Below, piece after piece: positions 34,770 through 42,986 of a stretch of DNA of 64,000 nt. The stretch's first letter is position 1; every line of letters starts with the position of its first letter. The stretch is from Streptomyces sp. SAJ15 (lineage in GTDB: Bacteria; Actinomycetota; Actinomycetes; Streptomycetales; Streptomycetaceae). The notes under the pieces are model-generated. The model had not been told where the DNA came from. It searched no databases and worked only from the letters and a program-made list of their open reading frames with translations. A program made the position numbers and the translations under genes. The stretch lies in NCBI RefSeq assembly GCF_007595705.1, contig NZ_NISY01000004.1:496001-560000 (forward strand), read 5' to 3'.

Positions 34770-37477
34770 CGGGAGGGGCTCCCTTCGAGGGCTTCGAGGG
34801 TGTCGAAGGCGCGGACGGGGATGGTGGGGCCGGACAGGATCGTGAGGTCCGGCTTGAGCTGCTCGCGCTCCGGGACGAACTTCACCGTCGGGTCGGGCGC
34901 GTCCGGGGCGTTGACGAAGGAGACGAAGCGCCGCAGCCGCTCAGGGTCGTCCAGGGTCTCGGCCCACTCGTCGCGGTAGTGGGCGACGTGGTCGGCCATC
35001 AGCGCCTCCAGCTCGGCGCAGAGCCCCAGCGAGTCGTGCACCACCACGTCCCTTACGTGGTCGAGTCCGCCCTCGATCCGCTCCAGCCACGCCGAGGTGC
35101 GCTCCAGCCGGTCCGCGGTGCGGATGTAGAACATCAGGAACCGGTCGATGAGCCGGATCAGCTCCGTGTCGTCCAGGTCCTGCGCCAGCAGCTCGGCGTG
35201 GCGCGGCTCCGCCCCGCCGTTGCCGCCGACGTACAGGTTCCAGCCGTTGGAGGTGGCGATCACCCCGAAGTCCTTGCCGCGCGCCTCCGCGCACTCGCGG
35301 GCGCAGCCGGAGACCGCCGACTTCAGCTTGTGCGGGGCGCGCAGCCCCCGGTAGCGCAGCTCCAGGTCGATCGCCATCCGCACCGAGTCCTGCACCCCGT
35401 AGCGGCACCAGGTCTGTCCCACACAGGACTTGACGGTGCGCAGCGCCTTGCCGTACGCGTGCCCGGACTCGAAGCCGGCGTCCACCAGCCGCGCCCAGAT
35501 CCGCGGCAGCTGGTCCACGCGGGCCCCGAACAGGTCGATCCGCTGCCCACCGGTGATCTTCGTGTAGAGCCCGAAGTCCCGTGCCACCTCGCCGATCACG
35601 ATCAGCTTCTCGGGGGTGATCTCGCCGCCGGGGATGCGCGGCACGATCGAGTACGAGCCGTTGCGCTGGAGGTTGGCCAGGAAGTGGTCGTTGGTGTCCT
35701 GGAGCGCCGCCTGCTCGCCGTCGAGCACATAGCCGCTGGCCCCGAGCGTCGGCGCGAGCGAGGCGATGATCGAGCCCACGGTGGGCTTGCAGACCTCACA
35801 GCCGTCGCCGCTTCGCGCCTCCTCGCGGCCGTGGCTGTCCAGCAGCCGCGCGTAGCTGGTGATCCGCAGCGTCCGCACGATCTCGTACAGCTCGGCGCGG
35901 GTGTAGGCGAAGCAGCCGCACAGCCCCTTGTCGACGGTGATCCCGCCCGCCTCCAACTCGGCGTTGACCAGGGCGGTCAGCGTCTTCACGCAACTGCCGC
36001 AGCCGGTACCGGCCTTGGTGCACTTCTTCACCTCGGCCACACAGGTGCACCCGTCGTCGGCGACGGCCGCGCGGACGGCGCCCTTGGTGACGTTGTGGCA
36101 GTTGCAGACGACCGCGGCGTCGGGCAGCGCGGCCGGGCCGAGCGCCGCCCCGCCGCCCGCCCCCGCGGGCAGCACCAGCTGCTCGGCCGGGACCGGGGGA
36201 ACGCTGCCGGTCAGCGGGCGCAGCAGGCCGTACCCCTCGGCGTCGCCGACCAGCACACCGCCCAGCAGGGTGCCGTCGGCGCCGACGACCAGCTTCTTGT
36301 AGACGCCCGCGCGGGCGTCGGAGTAGACCACGTCCAGCGCGCCGTCCGCGGCGCCGTGCGGGTCGCCGAAGGAGGCGACGTCGACGCCGAGCAGCTTGAG
36401 CTTGGTGGAGGTGTCGGCGCCGGTGAAACCGGGGGACGGCGGGGTGTCGCCGGGGCCGGCGGCGCCCGCCGCGATGTCCGCGGCGGCGACCAGCGCCATC
36501 TCGTAGCCGGGGGCCACCAGCCCGTAGACCCGGCCGTCGGCGGCGAGCGCGCACTCGCCGATCGCGTATACGGCCGGGTCCTCGGTGCGGCACCGCTCGT
36601 CGACCGCGATCCCGCCGCGCTCGCCGACCCGCAGCCCGCAGTCGCGGGCGAGCTGGTCCCGGGGCCGGACCCCGGCCGAGAAGATCACCAGGTCGGTGTC
36701 GATGCCGGAGCCGTCGGAGAGCTCCATCCGGGCCACCGCGCCGGAGTCGTCGGCGACGATCTCCTTGCCGCCGACGCCGGTGTGCACGACCAGCCCCATC
36801 TCCTCGATCGTGCGGCGCAGCGCGGCACCCCCGCCGGCGTCCACCTGGAGGGCCATCAGCCGCGGCTGGAACTCGACGACGTGCGTGGTCAGCCCCAGCC
36901 CGCGGAGCGCCCCGGCGGCCTCCAGCCCGAGCAGCCCGCCGCCGACCACCGTGCCGGTCCGGCAGCCCTTGGCGTACTCCTCGATCGCCAGCAGGTCCTC
37001 GATGGTGCGGTAGACGAAGCAGCCCGCGCTGTCCCGGCCGGGGACCGGCGGGACGAACGGGTACGAGCCGGTGGCCAGCACCAGCGTGTCGTAGCCGATC
37101 ATCAGCCCGGACCGCGAGGTCACCGTCCGCGCGCCGCGGTCGATCGTCACCGCCGGGTCGCCCAGCCGCAGCTCGATCCCGTGCCGCTCCAGGAAGCCCG
37201 CCTCGACCAGCGAGAGCTCCTCGGCGCCGCGGCCGGCGAAGTACGCCGACAGCTGCACCCGGTCGTACGCCGGCCGCGGCTCCTCACACAGCACCACGAT
37301 CCGTGCCGCCTCGGTGACCCCCCGCTCGGCCAGCGCCTCCAGGAACCGCTGGCCGACCATCCCATGGCCGACCAGTACGATCGTCGGTCGCGCCGGATCC
37401 GGCGCGCTCGGCTTCGTGTTCGGCTTCGTCTTCACCACCGCCTGACCTCGCGTCTCCCGCGTCGTCTCCGCGCTCAT
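34766..37477 (-). CDS. nirB: Nitrite reductase large subunit NirB
   Basis: NAD(P)H-dependent assimilatory nitrite reductase of about 903 residues. Order: FAD/NAD-binding reductase (IVLVGHGMVGQRFLEAL onward), a BFD-like [2Fe-2S] domain (CNCHNVTKG then CGSCVK), the ferredoxin-like repeat, and the siroheme/[4Fe-4S] domain with cysteines in SCVGQTWC and GCARECAE. ATG 37486 is an equally possible start three codons earlier. It is coupled to nirD by ATGA, and a GlnR-like box lies upstream. The siroheme it needs may involve the chelatase-like protein at 53.3 kb. Confidence 0.95.
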   Translation of the reverse strand: MSAETTRETRGQAVVKTKPNTKPSAPDPARPTIVLVGHGMVGQRFLEALAERGVTEAARIVVLCEEPRPAYDRVQLSAYFAGRGAEELSLVEAGFLERHGIELRLGDPAVTIDRGARTVTSRSGLMIGYDTLVLATGSYPFVPPVPGRDSAGCFVYRTIEDLLAIEEYAKGCRTGTVVGGGLLGLEAAGALRGLGLTTHVVEFQPRLMALQVDAGGGAALRRTIEEMGLVVHTGVGGKEIVADDSGAVARMELSDGSGIDTDLVIFSAGVRPRDQLARDCGLRVGERGGIAVDERCRTEDPAVYAIGECALAADGRVYGLVAPGYEMALVAAADIAAGAAGPGDTPPSPGFTGADTSTKLKLLGVDVASFGDPHGAADGALDVVYSDARAGVYKKLVVGADGTLLGGVLVGDAEGYGLLRPLTGSVPPVPAEQLVLPAGAGGGAALGPAALPDAAVVCNCHNVTKGAVRAAVADDGCTCVAEVKKCTKAGTGCGSCVKTLTALVNAELEAGGITVDKGLCGCFAYTRAELYEIVRTLRITSYARLLDSHGREEARSGDGCEVCKPTVGSIIASLAPTLGASGYVLDGEQAALQDTNDHFLANLQRNGSYSIVPRIPGGEITPEKLIVIGEVARDFGLYTKITGGQRIDLFGARVDQLPRIWARLVDAGFESGHAYGKALRTVKSCVGQTWCRYGVQDSVRMAIDLELRYRGLRAPHKLKSAVSGCARECAEARGKDFGVIATSNGWNLYVGGNGGAEPRHAELLAQDLDDTELIRLIDRFLMFYIRTADRLERTSAWLERIEGGLDHVRDVVVHDSLGLCAELEALMADHVAHYRDEWAETLDDPERLRRFVSFVNAPDAPDPTVKFVPEREQLKPDLTILSGPTIPVRAFDTLEALEGSPSR

Positions 37478-37531
37478 GCCACTCATGGCACGAAGCGTGC
37501 GATGGCGCTGTTAACCACCCGCATCCACGCC

Positions 37532-37547
37532 GTTTCCCGCGCGCAAC
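37532..37547 (-). promoter_or_regulatory. GlnR-like operator upstream of nirB
   Basis: On the nirB strand GTTGC at 37547-37543 and GAAAC at 37536-37532 are separated by exactly 6 bp, matching the GlnR half pattern gTnAc-n6-GAAAc known for Streptomyces nitrogen genes including nirB. It lies about 55-70 bp from the nirB start. Confidence 0.6.
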
Positions 37548-37693
37548 GCTGCCCTCAGCCGTCCGGGAGGCGCTGTGTGAGGCCGGTGCGCCCGACCGGG
37601 CCGGGACGGCGCCGGACCGTCGCCCGCGGAGCCGTACGACCGGTCCGCGGACATTTCGATCATGCTCGCGGCGGGCTCGCTAGGGTCGCGATC

Positions 37694-38473
37694 ATGCCTG
37701 ACATATCCCTGACGACGGTGGTGCTGCTGTGCGTCGCGGCGGCCGCGGCCGGTTGGATCGACGCCGTCGTCGGAGGCGGCGGCCTCCTCCAACTCCCCGC
37801 CCTCATGGTCGCCCTGCCCCACCTCCCACCCGCCCACATCCTCGGCACCAACAAGGCCGTCGCCGTCGTCGGCACCTCGGCCGCGGCGGTCACCTACACC
37901 CGCAAGGGCCTGGTGGACGTGGGCTCGGCGCTGCGCATCGGCCTGGCGGCCGCGGGCGGCTCGCTGACGGGCGCGTTCTTCGCCGCCGGCATCGACAGCG
38001 AGGTGCTGCGCCCGCTCATCATGGCCGTCCTGCTGGCGGTGCTGGCCTTCGTCCTGCTGCGCCCCGCCTTCGGCACCGCCCCGGCCACCGGCCCGGTGAC
38101 CCGCGCCCGGGTCGTGGCCGGCATCGCGATCGCGGGCCTGGGCATCGGCTTCTACGACGGCCTCATCGGGCCGGGCACCGGCACCTTCCTGGTCATCGCC
38201 CTCGTCGCCACCCTCCACATGAACCTGGTCACCGCCTCCGCCACGGCCAAGGTCGTCAACGTCTGCACCAACCTGGGCGCCCTGGTCACCTTCGCCTACC
38301 AGGGCACCGTGCTGTGGCGACTGGCCGCCCTGATGGCCGTCTTCAACTTCGCCGGCGGCACCCTGGGCGCCCGCATGGCCCTCAAGCGCGGCAGCGGTTT
38401 CGTCCGGGGCGTGCTGGTCGTGGTGGTGGTCTCGCTGGTCTGCAAGCTGGCGTACGACCAGTGGCTGGCGTGA
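37694..38473 (+). CDS. TauE/SafE-type sulfite exporter family permease
   Basis: A 259-residue membrane protein with about eight hydrophobic helices. The family signatures AAAAAGWIDAVVGGGGLLQLPAL and GIGFYDGLIGPGTGTFL are clear. The family moves anions such as sulfite or organic sulfonates. It is divergent from nirB, 207 bp away, so the GlnR-like box could also affect it. The specific substrate is not predictable. Confidence 0.9.
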   Translation: MPDISLTTVVLLCVAAAAAGWIDAVVGGGGLLQLPALMVALPHLPPAHILGTNKAVAVVGTSAAAVTYTRKGLVDVGSALRIGLAAAGGSLTGAFFAAGIDSEVLRPLIMAVLLAVLAFVLLRPAFGTAPATGPVTRARVVAGIAIAGLGIGFYDGLIGPGTGTFLVIALVATLHMNLVTASATAKVVNVCTNLGALVTFAYQGTVLWRLAALMAVFNFAGGTLGARMALKRGSGFVRGVLVVVVVSLVCKLAYDQWLA

Positions 38474-38571
38474 GCCCGGCGCACCCGAGAAGCCCGTCCT
38501 TGACTTCAACCAAAGGTGAACTTCTACGTTGATCACGTCCGGCCGTTCGAAGACGAGAAGGAGCCGCCGCC

Positions 38572-39027
38572 GTGGTCATCAAGGAGTACCCCCGAGAGCG
38601 CCTCGCCGCCCAGCCCATCGGCTACTGGGCGAGCTATGCCGGCCGGGTCGTCGTCGGGCGGATCCGCGCGGAGCTGGCCGTGGAGGGCCTGACCCAGCCG
38701 CACTGGTGGACCCTCAACCACGTGGCCGGCGCCCCCGGCTCCTGGGACCGGGACCGGCTCACCCGGCGGCTGACCCCCTTCGACGACCAGGACACCGACT
38801 TCGACGCGGTCTTCGACGACCTGGTCGCCCGGGGCTGGATGACGGAGGAGAACGGGGCGCTGACCCTGACCGAGGCCGGCGAGGCCGGCCGCCTACGCGC
38901 CAGGGAGCGCAACGCGCGGGCCCATGAGCGGATGCACGAGGGCATCCCGACGGACGAGTACGTGGCGGCCCTCGACGTCCTGCGCCGCGTGATCGCCAAC
39001 CTGGGCGGGGAGAGCGACCTTCCCTGA
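38572..39027 (+). CDS. MarR-family transcriptional regulator
   Basis: A 151-residue winged-helix protein. The pattern IGYWASYAGRVVVGRIRAELAVEGLTQPHWWTLNHVAG, then DDLVARGWMTEENGALTLTEAGEAGRLRARE, is that of the MarR-like regulators common in actinobacteria. GTG 38572 follows GAGAAGGAG by 8-9 nt. Target unknown; it may regulate only itself. It precedes the terminator that closes the lasso locus. Confidence 0.85.
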   Translation: MVIKEYPRERLAAQPIGYWASYAGRVVVGRIRAELAVEGLTQPHWWTLNHVAGAPGSWDRDRLTRRLTPFDDQDTDFDAVFDDLVARGWMTEENGALTLTEAGEAGRLRARERNARAHERMHEGIPTDEYVAALDVLRRVIANLGGESDLP

Positions 39028-39078
39028 GGGGCGGCCGACCAATCAGCCGGATGGTGATCACCCGGGGACTACCGAAAT

Positions 39079-39129
39079 GAGTGAGCCCCGCTTGCAGACA
39101 GGCAGGAGTACGGCGAACGGGGCTCGCTC
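39079..39129. terminator. Terminator between MarR gene and lasso operon end
   Basis: Arms of 12 bp at 39079-39090 and 39118-39129 pair fully with one G-U. It lies between the convergent stops of the MarR gene (39027) and the acetyltransferase gene (39146). Confidence 0.6.
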
Positions 39130-39145
39130 GTTTTCGTCTGCCGGG

Positions 39146-39712
39146 TCAGTTGCCGAGAGCGGCGGTCACGGCAGAGGGGCCGGGGAAGTCCTCGGGCAAC
39201 ACGTCCATGAGCAGTTCGTCAACGGGCTGCCCGAGCCAGAACCCGGACTTGCGTAGACGTCCGGACTGGCGGAACCCAGCCTTTGCGTAGGCGGCGATCC
39301 CGGCGCGGTTGGGCTCCATCACCTTCAACCACACCATGCGCAGGGCTGCGAGGTGGAACGCCCAGTCCAGTGTCAGCCGGGTTGCCTCTGCGGCGTGTCC
39401 CTTCCCCCGCTCTTCCGGGGCCAGCACGATGACGAATTCGGCGGTGCGGTCGAAGGTATTGACCTGAAGGACCGTCATCCCCACGGACGCCTGGTCCTCC
39501 AACCTGACGACCTCGAACTGTTGGTAGCGATCGTTGCCCCTCTGCCGCTCGTACCCTGCGGCGCGGACCTCCCACGACTGGGCCCACTGGTTGCCGTACC
39601 CGAGGATGGTTCGGGCATCGTTCTCCCACCTGTGGTACTCGGGCAGCATGTCTTGGCGAGGCATCCCCAGGGCAAGGCTCTGGCCGCTCAGGAGGATGTG
39701 CGGGTCACTCAC
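39146..39712 (-). CDS. GNAT acetyltransferase, putative lasso peptide acetylase (T)
   Basis: A 188-residue GNAT-fold N-acetyltransferase. The acetyl-CoA-binding segment reads VIVLAPEERGKGHAAEATRLTLDWAF, and the C-terminal AGIAAYAKAGFRQSGRLRKSGF is typical of RimJ/RimL-like members. GTG 39712 overlaps the protease stop (GTGA, 39709-39712), so it belongs to the lasso operon and is its last gene. In the albusnodin cluster a GNAT enzyme acetylates a core lysine at position 10. The predicted core here also has Lys10, its only lysine, so I infer the same role. Confidence 0.85.
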   Translation of the reverse strand: MSDPHILLSGQSLALGMPRQDMLPEYHRWENDARTILGYGNQWAQSWEVRAAGYERQRGNDRYQQFEVVRLEDQASVGMTVLQVNTFDRTAEFVIVLAPEERGKGHAAEATRLTLDWAFHLAALRMVWLKVMEPNRAGIAAYAKAGFRQSGRLRKSGFWLGQPVDELLMDVLPEDFPGPSAVTAALGN

Positions 39713-40296
39713 GGGCGTACTCCTCTTTCGGCCCTCGGCGGGCCGGGTCCGTCTGGCGTGTAGGTGGGGGTGTAGAGGGCGGTGTCCGCTGGTTCCTCAA
39801 CTGGTTCCCCTTCCGGGTCGGCAATCCAGGCATGCAGGCGCACCGGGTCGGTGGCTATGCCATGCCGCCATTCGGCCCGGCGTCGAGCCATCGTCAGCAA
39901 GACAGCCGCAGCCGTCGAGTCCTCCAGGCAGGCCCAGCGCACCGGCATCGTCCGCGCGGCCCAGCGAACCGCGCACACAGCGTAGCGAGCCTGATACGCC
40001 GTAGCCGCGGGTAAGTCGCGCCCAGCGCGGGCCAGCCGTACAAGTCGGGAGAACCGGCCGCGGTGAGGGCCGATGGCCCATGTCACAGCGGTGACGAGTA
40101 CGGCCAGCAGGGCACCGGCACGCCACCGCAGCGGGATGGACGCCGGGGCCGGCAGGATGGCCGACTGTTCGATGGTCCCCCACGAAAGGCCGGTATCCCG
40201 AAGGTGTACGACCGTCGCCCCCATGTTCGTGGCAGCGTCCGAAGGAGGGCGCAGCTCGGTGTGTCCTGTGTCGTAGTCGATCAGACACGCAGACAT
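39709..40296 (-). CDS. Lasso peptide B protein (B2-type leader protease)
   Basis: A 195-residue protein whose C-terminal half matches the transglutaminase-like lasso peptidase B2: catalytic Cys in MPVRWACLEDSTAAAVLL, then His and Asp in RLHAWIADPEGEPV. It would cut the leader from the precursor. The N-terminal 40 residues (MSACLIDYDTGHTEL...) may be a remnant or divergent B1/RRE domain, since no separate B1 gene exists. The start is uncertain: ATG 40296 lacks a ribosome site, while ATG 40333 in the +1 frame (MSRNTTVAALTAHVC) would give a natural longer N-terminus if one base were gained or lost. Confidence 0.78.
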   Translation of the reverse strand: MSACLIDYDTGHTELRPPSDAATNMGATVVHLRDTGLSWGTIEQSAILPAPASIPLRWRAGALLAVLVTAVTWAIGPHRGRFSRLVRLARAGRDLPAATAYQARYAVCAVRWAARTMPVRWACLEDSTAAAVLLTMARRRAEWRHGIATDPVRLHAWIADPEGEPVEEPADTALYTPTYTPDGPGPPRAERGVRP

Positions 40297-40396
40297 GGGC
40301 AGTGAGCGCGGCCACGGTGGTGTTACGGCTCATCGCACACCCCCAGGGCGGTCGCGGACCGCTTCCACTCGGTACTCGGCGCGCTTTCGACAGCCT

Positions 40397-42029
40397 CTAG
40401 CCACCCTTCGGTGGCAAGCGCCGATAGCAGCGGGGGCCAAACCGTTTGCGCCCGAGCGATGCGGCATGGATCGTGGCTCGCAAGGGCGCCGGGCTGACGA
40501 GGCCGAGGGCAGCCAGACGCCCGTCCGCGAGATCGAGAACGCGTCTCAGGTTGAGGCGTAGCCCCTGGTGGAAGTCGCCGACGAATAGTCCCTTAGTGGC
40601 TCGTGTGAGGTGTGCCGCCGGCAGTAGATCGGCGAATGTGTCGGCGAGCAGGGGCTTATACCGCCGCGCGGAGAACCGTTGTTCTGCTGGTGCCGAGACG
40701 ACGGCGTCAAGAACAGCCCCATCAAAGTAAGGATTGTGGAGCGAGATGTTGAGTGAGTCCGCAAGCTGGATTTCCGCGTAGGCGGACCGTGCCAAGTTCT
40801 GAATCGATGCGACGAACACAGCGTCCACATCGCTACCCTCGGGCACGCTCACAGCTGGCACGGGCACACTCAGCCACGCAGGCCGAGGCCGCGCGGTGCG
40901 GCCGATCTGCGCCGTGTTGCCTCGGAGAGCCGCTGAGATCAGCGGGCGCGGGCTCTGCCTTCGCAACCGCGCCCAGTCCATTGCGTCCCTGAGTAGCCGC
41001 AGCCAACGTACTTGGTGAACGAGACTCGCAAGGTGGGTTGGAGCGGATAGGAATAGGCCGTCTCCGCCGTCCCCGGTCAGGTGGCAGGCGGAGCCCGCTG
41101 TGGCCATCTCCCAGAGTTGGTTCGAGAGCATCGACCACACAGGAGTAGACGGAGCGGGCTCGTCCGTGGCAGGCAACGCGACGTCGGCTTCAGTGAAAGG
41201 CAGGTGACGAGGGGTGAGTGGAAGGGCCACGCGGTGCAGACCGGGGACGGTCAGGGCGCGGGCATAGTCGAGGTCGCCGCCGTGGCTCACTCCTGCTGGA
41301 TGGAGCGTGATGCCAGTGACCGGGCCGCACTGCGCAGCCAACAAGGCCAGGGTGGTTGAGTCCATGCCCGCAAGGTCTGTTGTTGCTGTCACCCCTTCTA
41401 CGCGTACGCGGACGCCTTCGCCGAGAGCACGCCGAAGCGCTACGGAGGCGTCGACAGGCGTGCGCTTAGTCGGGCTCCACCAGGGGATCAGCGATGCTCT
41501 CCCCGCAGTGTCCAGCGATAGCAGGTGTCCGGCGGGCACCGGCTTTACCCCCGTCCAGGCACTACGACCGTGAGCGGGGGCGTACTTCTCTCGCAGGAAG
41601 GCAGCTAGCCATTCGGTATCCACCTTCCCGCCGGCCAGCGGAGAGCGCGAGCGAACTCGATCCCCACACCAGTCCATCGGTACCGCACACCGTATAGAGG
41701 GGGGACGCGCCGGATGCGTCGGAGAGGACTTCAACGGCACCGCGTGCATCTGTGCGCACCACAGTGTGCGAACCTGCCCACAAGCCGGCTACGGCCGGAA
41801 GAGCCGGACACAACAGGGCACGGGCGAGATCGCGTTCCGAAGCGGAACACGGACCGAGTACGGCAATCCGTGTTTCCCCGAGTTGCAACGTTCGTACGTG
41901 CCCCGGCTCCCAATCGCCAGAGACCCACAGCATCGGATCGCGCCAAATCAGACGTGCACCTAATGGAGTTGCGACGGTTCGGCTGCCTGGCGCGCACCCA
42001 CCGAACCAGCGTGCTTTTCGTTCTTCCAA
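40397..42029 (-). pseudogene. Lasso peptide cyclase (asparagine synthetase-like C protein), single frameshift
   Basis: Two frames together encode one lasso cyclase of about 544 residues. The N-terminal glutaminase-like domain runs from TTG 42029 (ARWFGGCAPGSRTVATPLGARLIW) to DGLVWGSSSLALSAG. The ATP-binding synthetase domain continues in the next frame from GKVDTEWLAAFLREKYAP through DLAGMDSTTLALLA (PP-loop), LTGDGGDGLF and NPYFDGAVLDAVVSAP to the stop at 40397. The switch falls at about 41628-41640, inside a GC run, and one base removes it. It forms the isopeptide bond of the lasso. The break may be real decay, phase variation or a read error. The PP-loop lacks one Gly of the usual SGGxDS. 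Confidence 0.82.
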
Positions 42030-42060
42030 CTCAACACCTCATCCGCCACGAGGAACCGGA

Positions 42061-42095
42061 GCGGCCCCCGTGGGATTCCTCCCGCCGGGGGCCGC
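42061..42095 (-). terminator. Attenuator-like hairpin after the lasso precursor gene
   Basis: Perfect 10-bp arms GCGGCCCCCG (42061-42070) and CGGGGGCCGC (42086-42095). It lies 10 bp past the precursor stop and before the cyclase, a place where partial termination would give more precursor than enzyme. Confidence 0.65.
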
Positions 42096-42105
42096 CGCGC
42101 TTCGA

Positions 42106-42252
42106 TCAGTCGTACGGGCTCTGCTTCGACTCGGTGCTGTTCTGGTCGCTACCGCGTGTAAGCGCGGCAGCGTCGCCCAGAACGATAACCGAAGGAACGG
42201 CAAGGGGGTCTAGATCCCTTTCCGTGTCCGCTGCGGTCTGCTGCTGCGACAT
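42106..42252 (-). CDS. Lasso peptide precursor A, core GSDQNSTESKQSPYD
   Basis: A 48-residue precursor peptide. ATG 42252 follows AGGAGG by 9 nt; the longer open frame from 42291 has no such site. The leader (33 residues) ends VPSVIVLGDAAALTR, with the conserved Pro, hydrophobic LGDAA-like stretch and Thr at position -2 expected for lasso leaders. The predicted core (15 residues, coded by 42109-42153) starts with Gly1, has Glu8 for an 8-residue Gly1-Glu8 macrolactam ring, and Lys10 as the only lysine. Ring size and Lys10 match albusnodin. It is followed by a hairpin and the cyclase, protease and acetylase genes. Confidence 0.85.
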   Translation of the reverse strand: MSQQQTAADTERDLDPLAVPSVIVLGDAAALTRGSDQNSTESKQSPYD

Positions 42253-42291
42253 GCGTGGTTCCTCCTCTCCACATGTGGCGGGGCGAGACAA

Positions 42292-42330
42292 CCCCTTGCA
42301 ATGCGAGCACCCAATATTGCGTGCAAGGGG
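42292..42330 (-). promoter_or_regulatory. Interrupted palindrome upstream of the lasso precursor
   Basis: CCCCTTGCA at 42292-42300 and TGCAAGGGG at 42322-42330 are perfect arms 21 bp apart, ending 40 bp before the precursor ATG. On the coding strand CTGACC and CAATAT lie 17 bp apart across it, a possible promoter. Operator or leader stem are both possible. Confidence 0.45.
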
Positions 42331-42376
42331 AAGACTGGTCAGACCTGTACGCCCCCGTACTCACTGAAGATGCGGC

Positions 42377-42577
42377 TCACGCTTGCCCCCTGTCATTTCG
42401 GGCGGCTACGAGCTCAGCGATGCGGCGCTCAAACTCAGCGAGGTAACGAGGATCGGAGAATCGCGCTTCGGCCTCAGCGTGCGCCCACCGACGGCTCGGC
42501 GAGACCAGTCGCACGAGCCACGAGAACTGGGCCTTGAGACACCACCACATCTCGACCCGGACGAACAGCCCCCTCAC
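42377..42577 (-). CDS. Small protein c' upstream of the lasso precursor (unknown)
   Basis: A 66-residue protein from GTG 42577, overlapping the previous stop as GTGA. It starts VRGLFVRVEMWWCLKAQFSWLVRLV, a Trp-rich hydrophobic segment, and continues with an Arg/Glu-rich helix (RFSDPRYLAEFERRIAELVAARND). ATG 42550 is an alternative start. It is the third of three coupled small genes and lies 124 bp upstream of the precursor on the same strand. Function unknown. Confidence 0.6.
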   Translation of the reverse strand: MRGLFVRVEMWWCLKAQFSWLVRLVSPSRRWAHAEAEARFSDPRYLAEFERRIAELVAARNDRGQA

Positions 42578-42783
42578 TCCGCACCCCCCACGGGCGTGCT
42601 CGCCGCATCGGGGCGCAGGCGTACGGAGGAGTCGGGCCGCCCCTTCCCCGCCCGGTGCTGTGCGCAGGCGCACTCGGGGTACTTCATGGTGCCCGGGGGC
42701 AGCTCGGCGCCATCGCCGTCGAGCACCCGGGCTGACCCGCCATGCTCAGCCCGGAGCTGCGGGTAGGGGTGTTCCGCGCTCAC
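42574..42783 (-). CDS. Small Cys-containing protein b' (unknown)
   Basis: A 69-residue protein from GTG 42783, overlapping both neighbours by GTGA. It contains MKYPECACAQHRAGKGRPDSS, a short Cys/His cluster that might bind a metal, in the same relative position as the cysteine pair of small protein B in the satellite (19680-20051). The longer frame to 42969 crosses the previous gene and is not used. Function unknown. Confidence 0.6.
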   Translation of the reverse strand: MSAEHPYPQLRAEHGGSARVLDGDGAELPPGTMKYPECACAQHRAGKGRPDSSVRLRPDAASTPVGGAE

Positions 42784-42986
42784 TGCGTCACCCCCTTGGG
42801 GGCACGCGGACGGATGAGCGCCACGTCCACGGCGGCGACGAACAACCAAGGGTGGCACAGTCGGAGGGGTGCAGTGTCGGGGGTGTCCTTGGTGGGTGGG
42901 CGCCGGCTGGTCTCCGTGCGGCGGTCCGAGATCCGGAGCAATCGCCGCAGCACCAGTTCGAAGATCCACGCGATAGCGTGGTGCAT
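42780..42986 (-). CDS. Small protein a' (unknown, membrane-helix N-terminus)
   Basis: A 68-residue protein starting MHHAIAWIFELVLRRLLRI, an amphipathic hydrophobic helix like that of the satellite's small protein A, followed by a polar linker and a second hydrophobic patch (HPWLFVAAVDVALI). It is preceded by the same 40-bp leader as the satellite gene, with GGGAGG before ATG 42986. First of three GTGA-coupled genes, divergent from the XRE/TPR regulator. Function unknown. Confidence 0.65.
   Translation of the reverse strand: MHHAIAWIFELVLRRLLRISDRRTETSRRPPTKDTPDTAPLRLCHPWLFVAAVDVALIRPRAPKGVTQ

Noticed and set aside
39797..40333. The 178-residue minus-strand frame MSRNTTVAALTAHVC...
   Set aside because: Only its first 15 residues look natural; afterwards it is the +1 frame of the lasso B protein. 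Kept only as a possible alternative start with frameshift.
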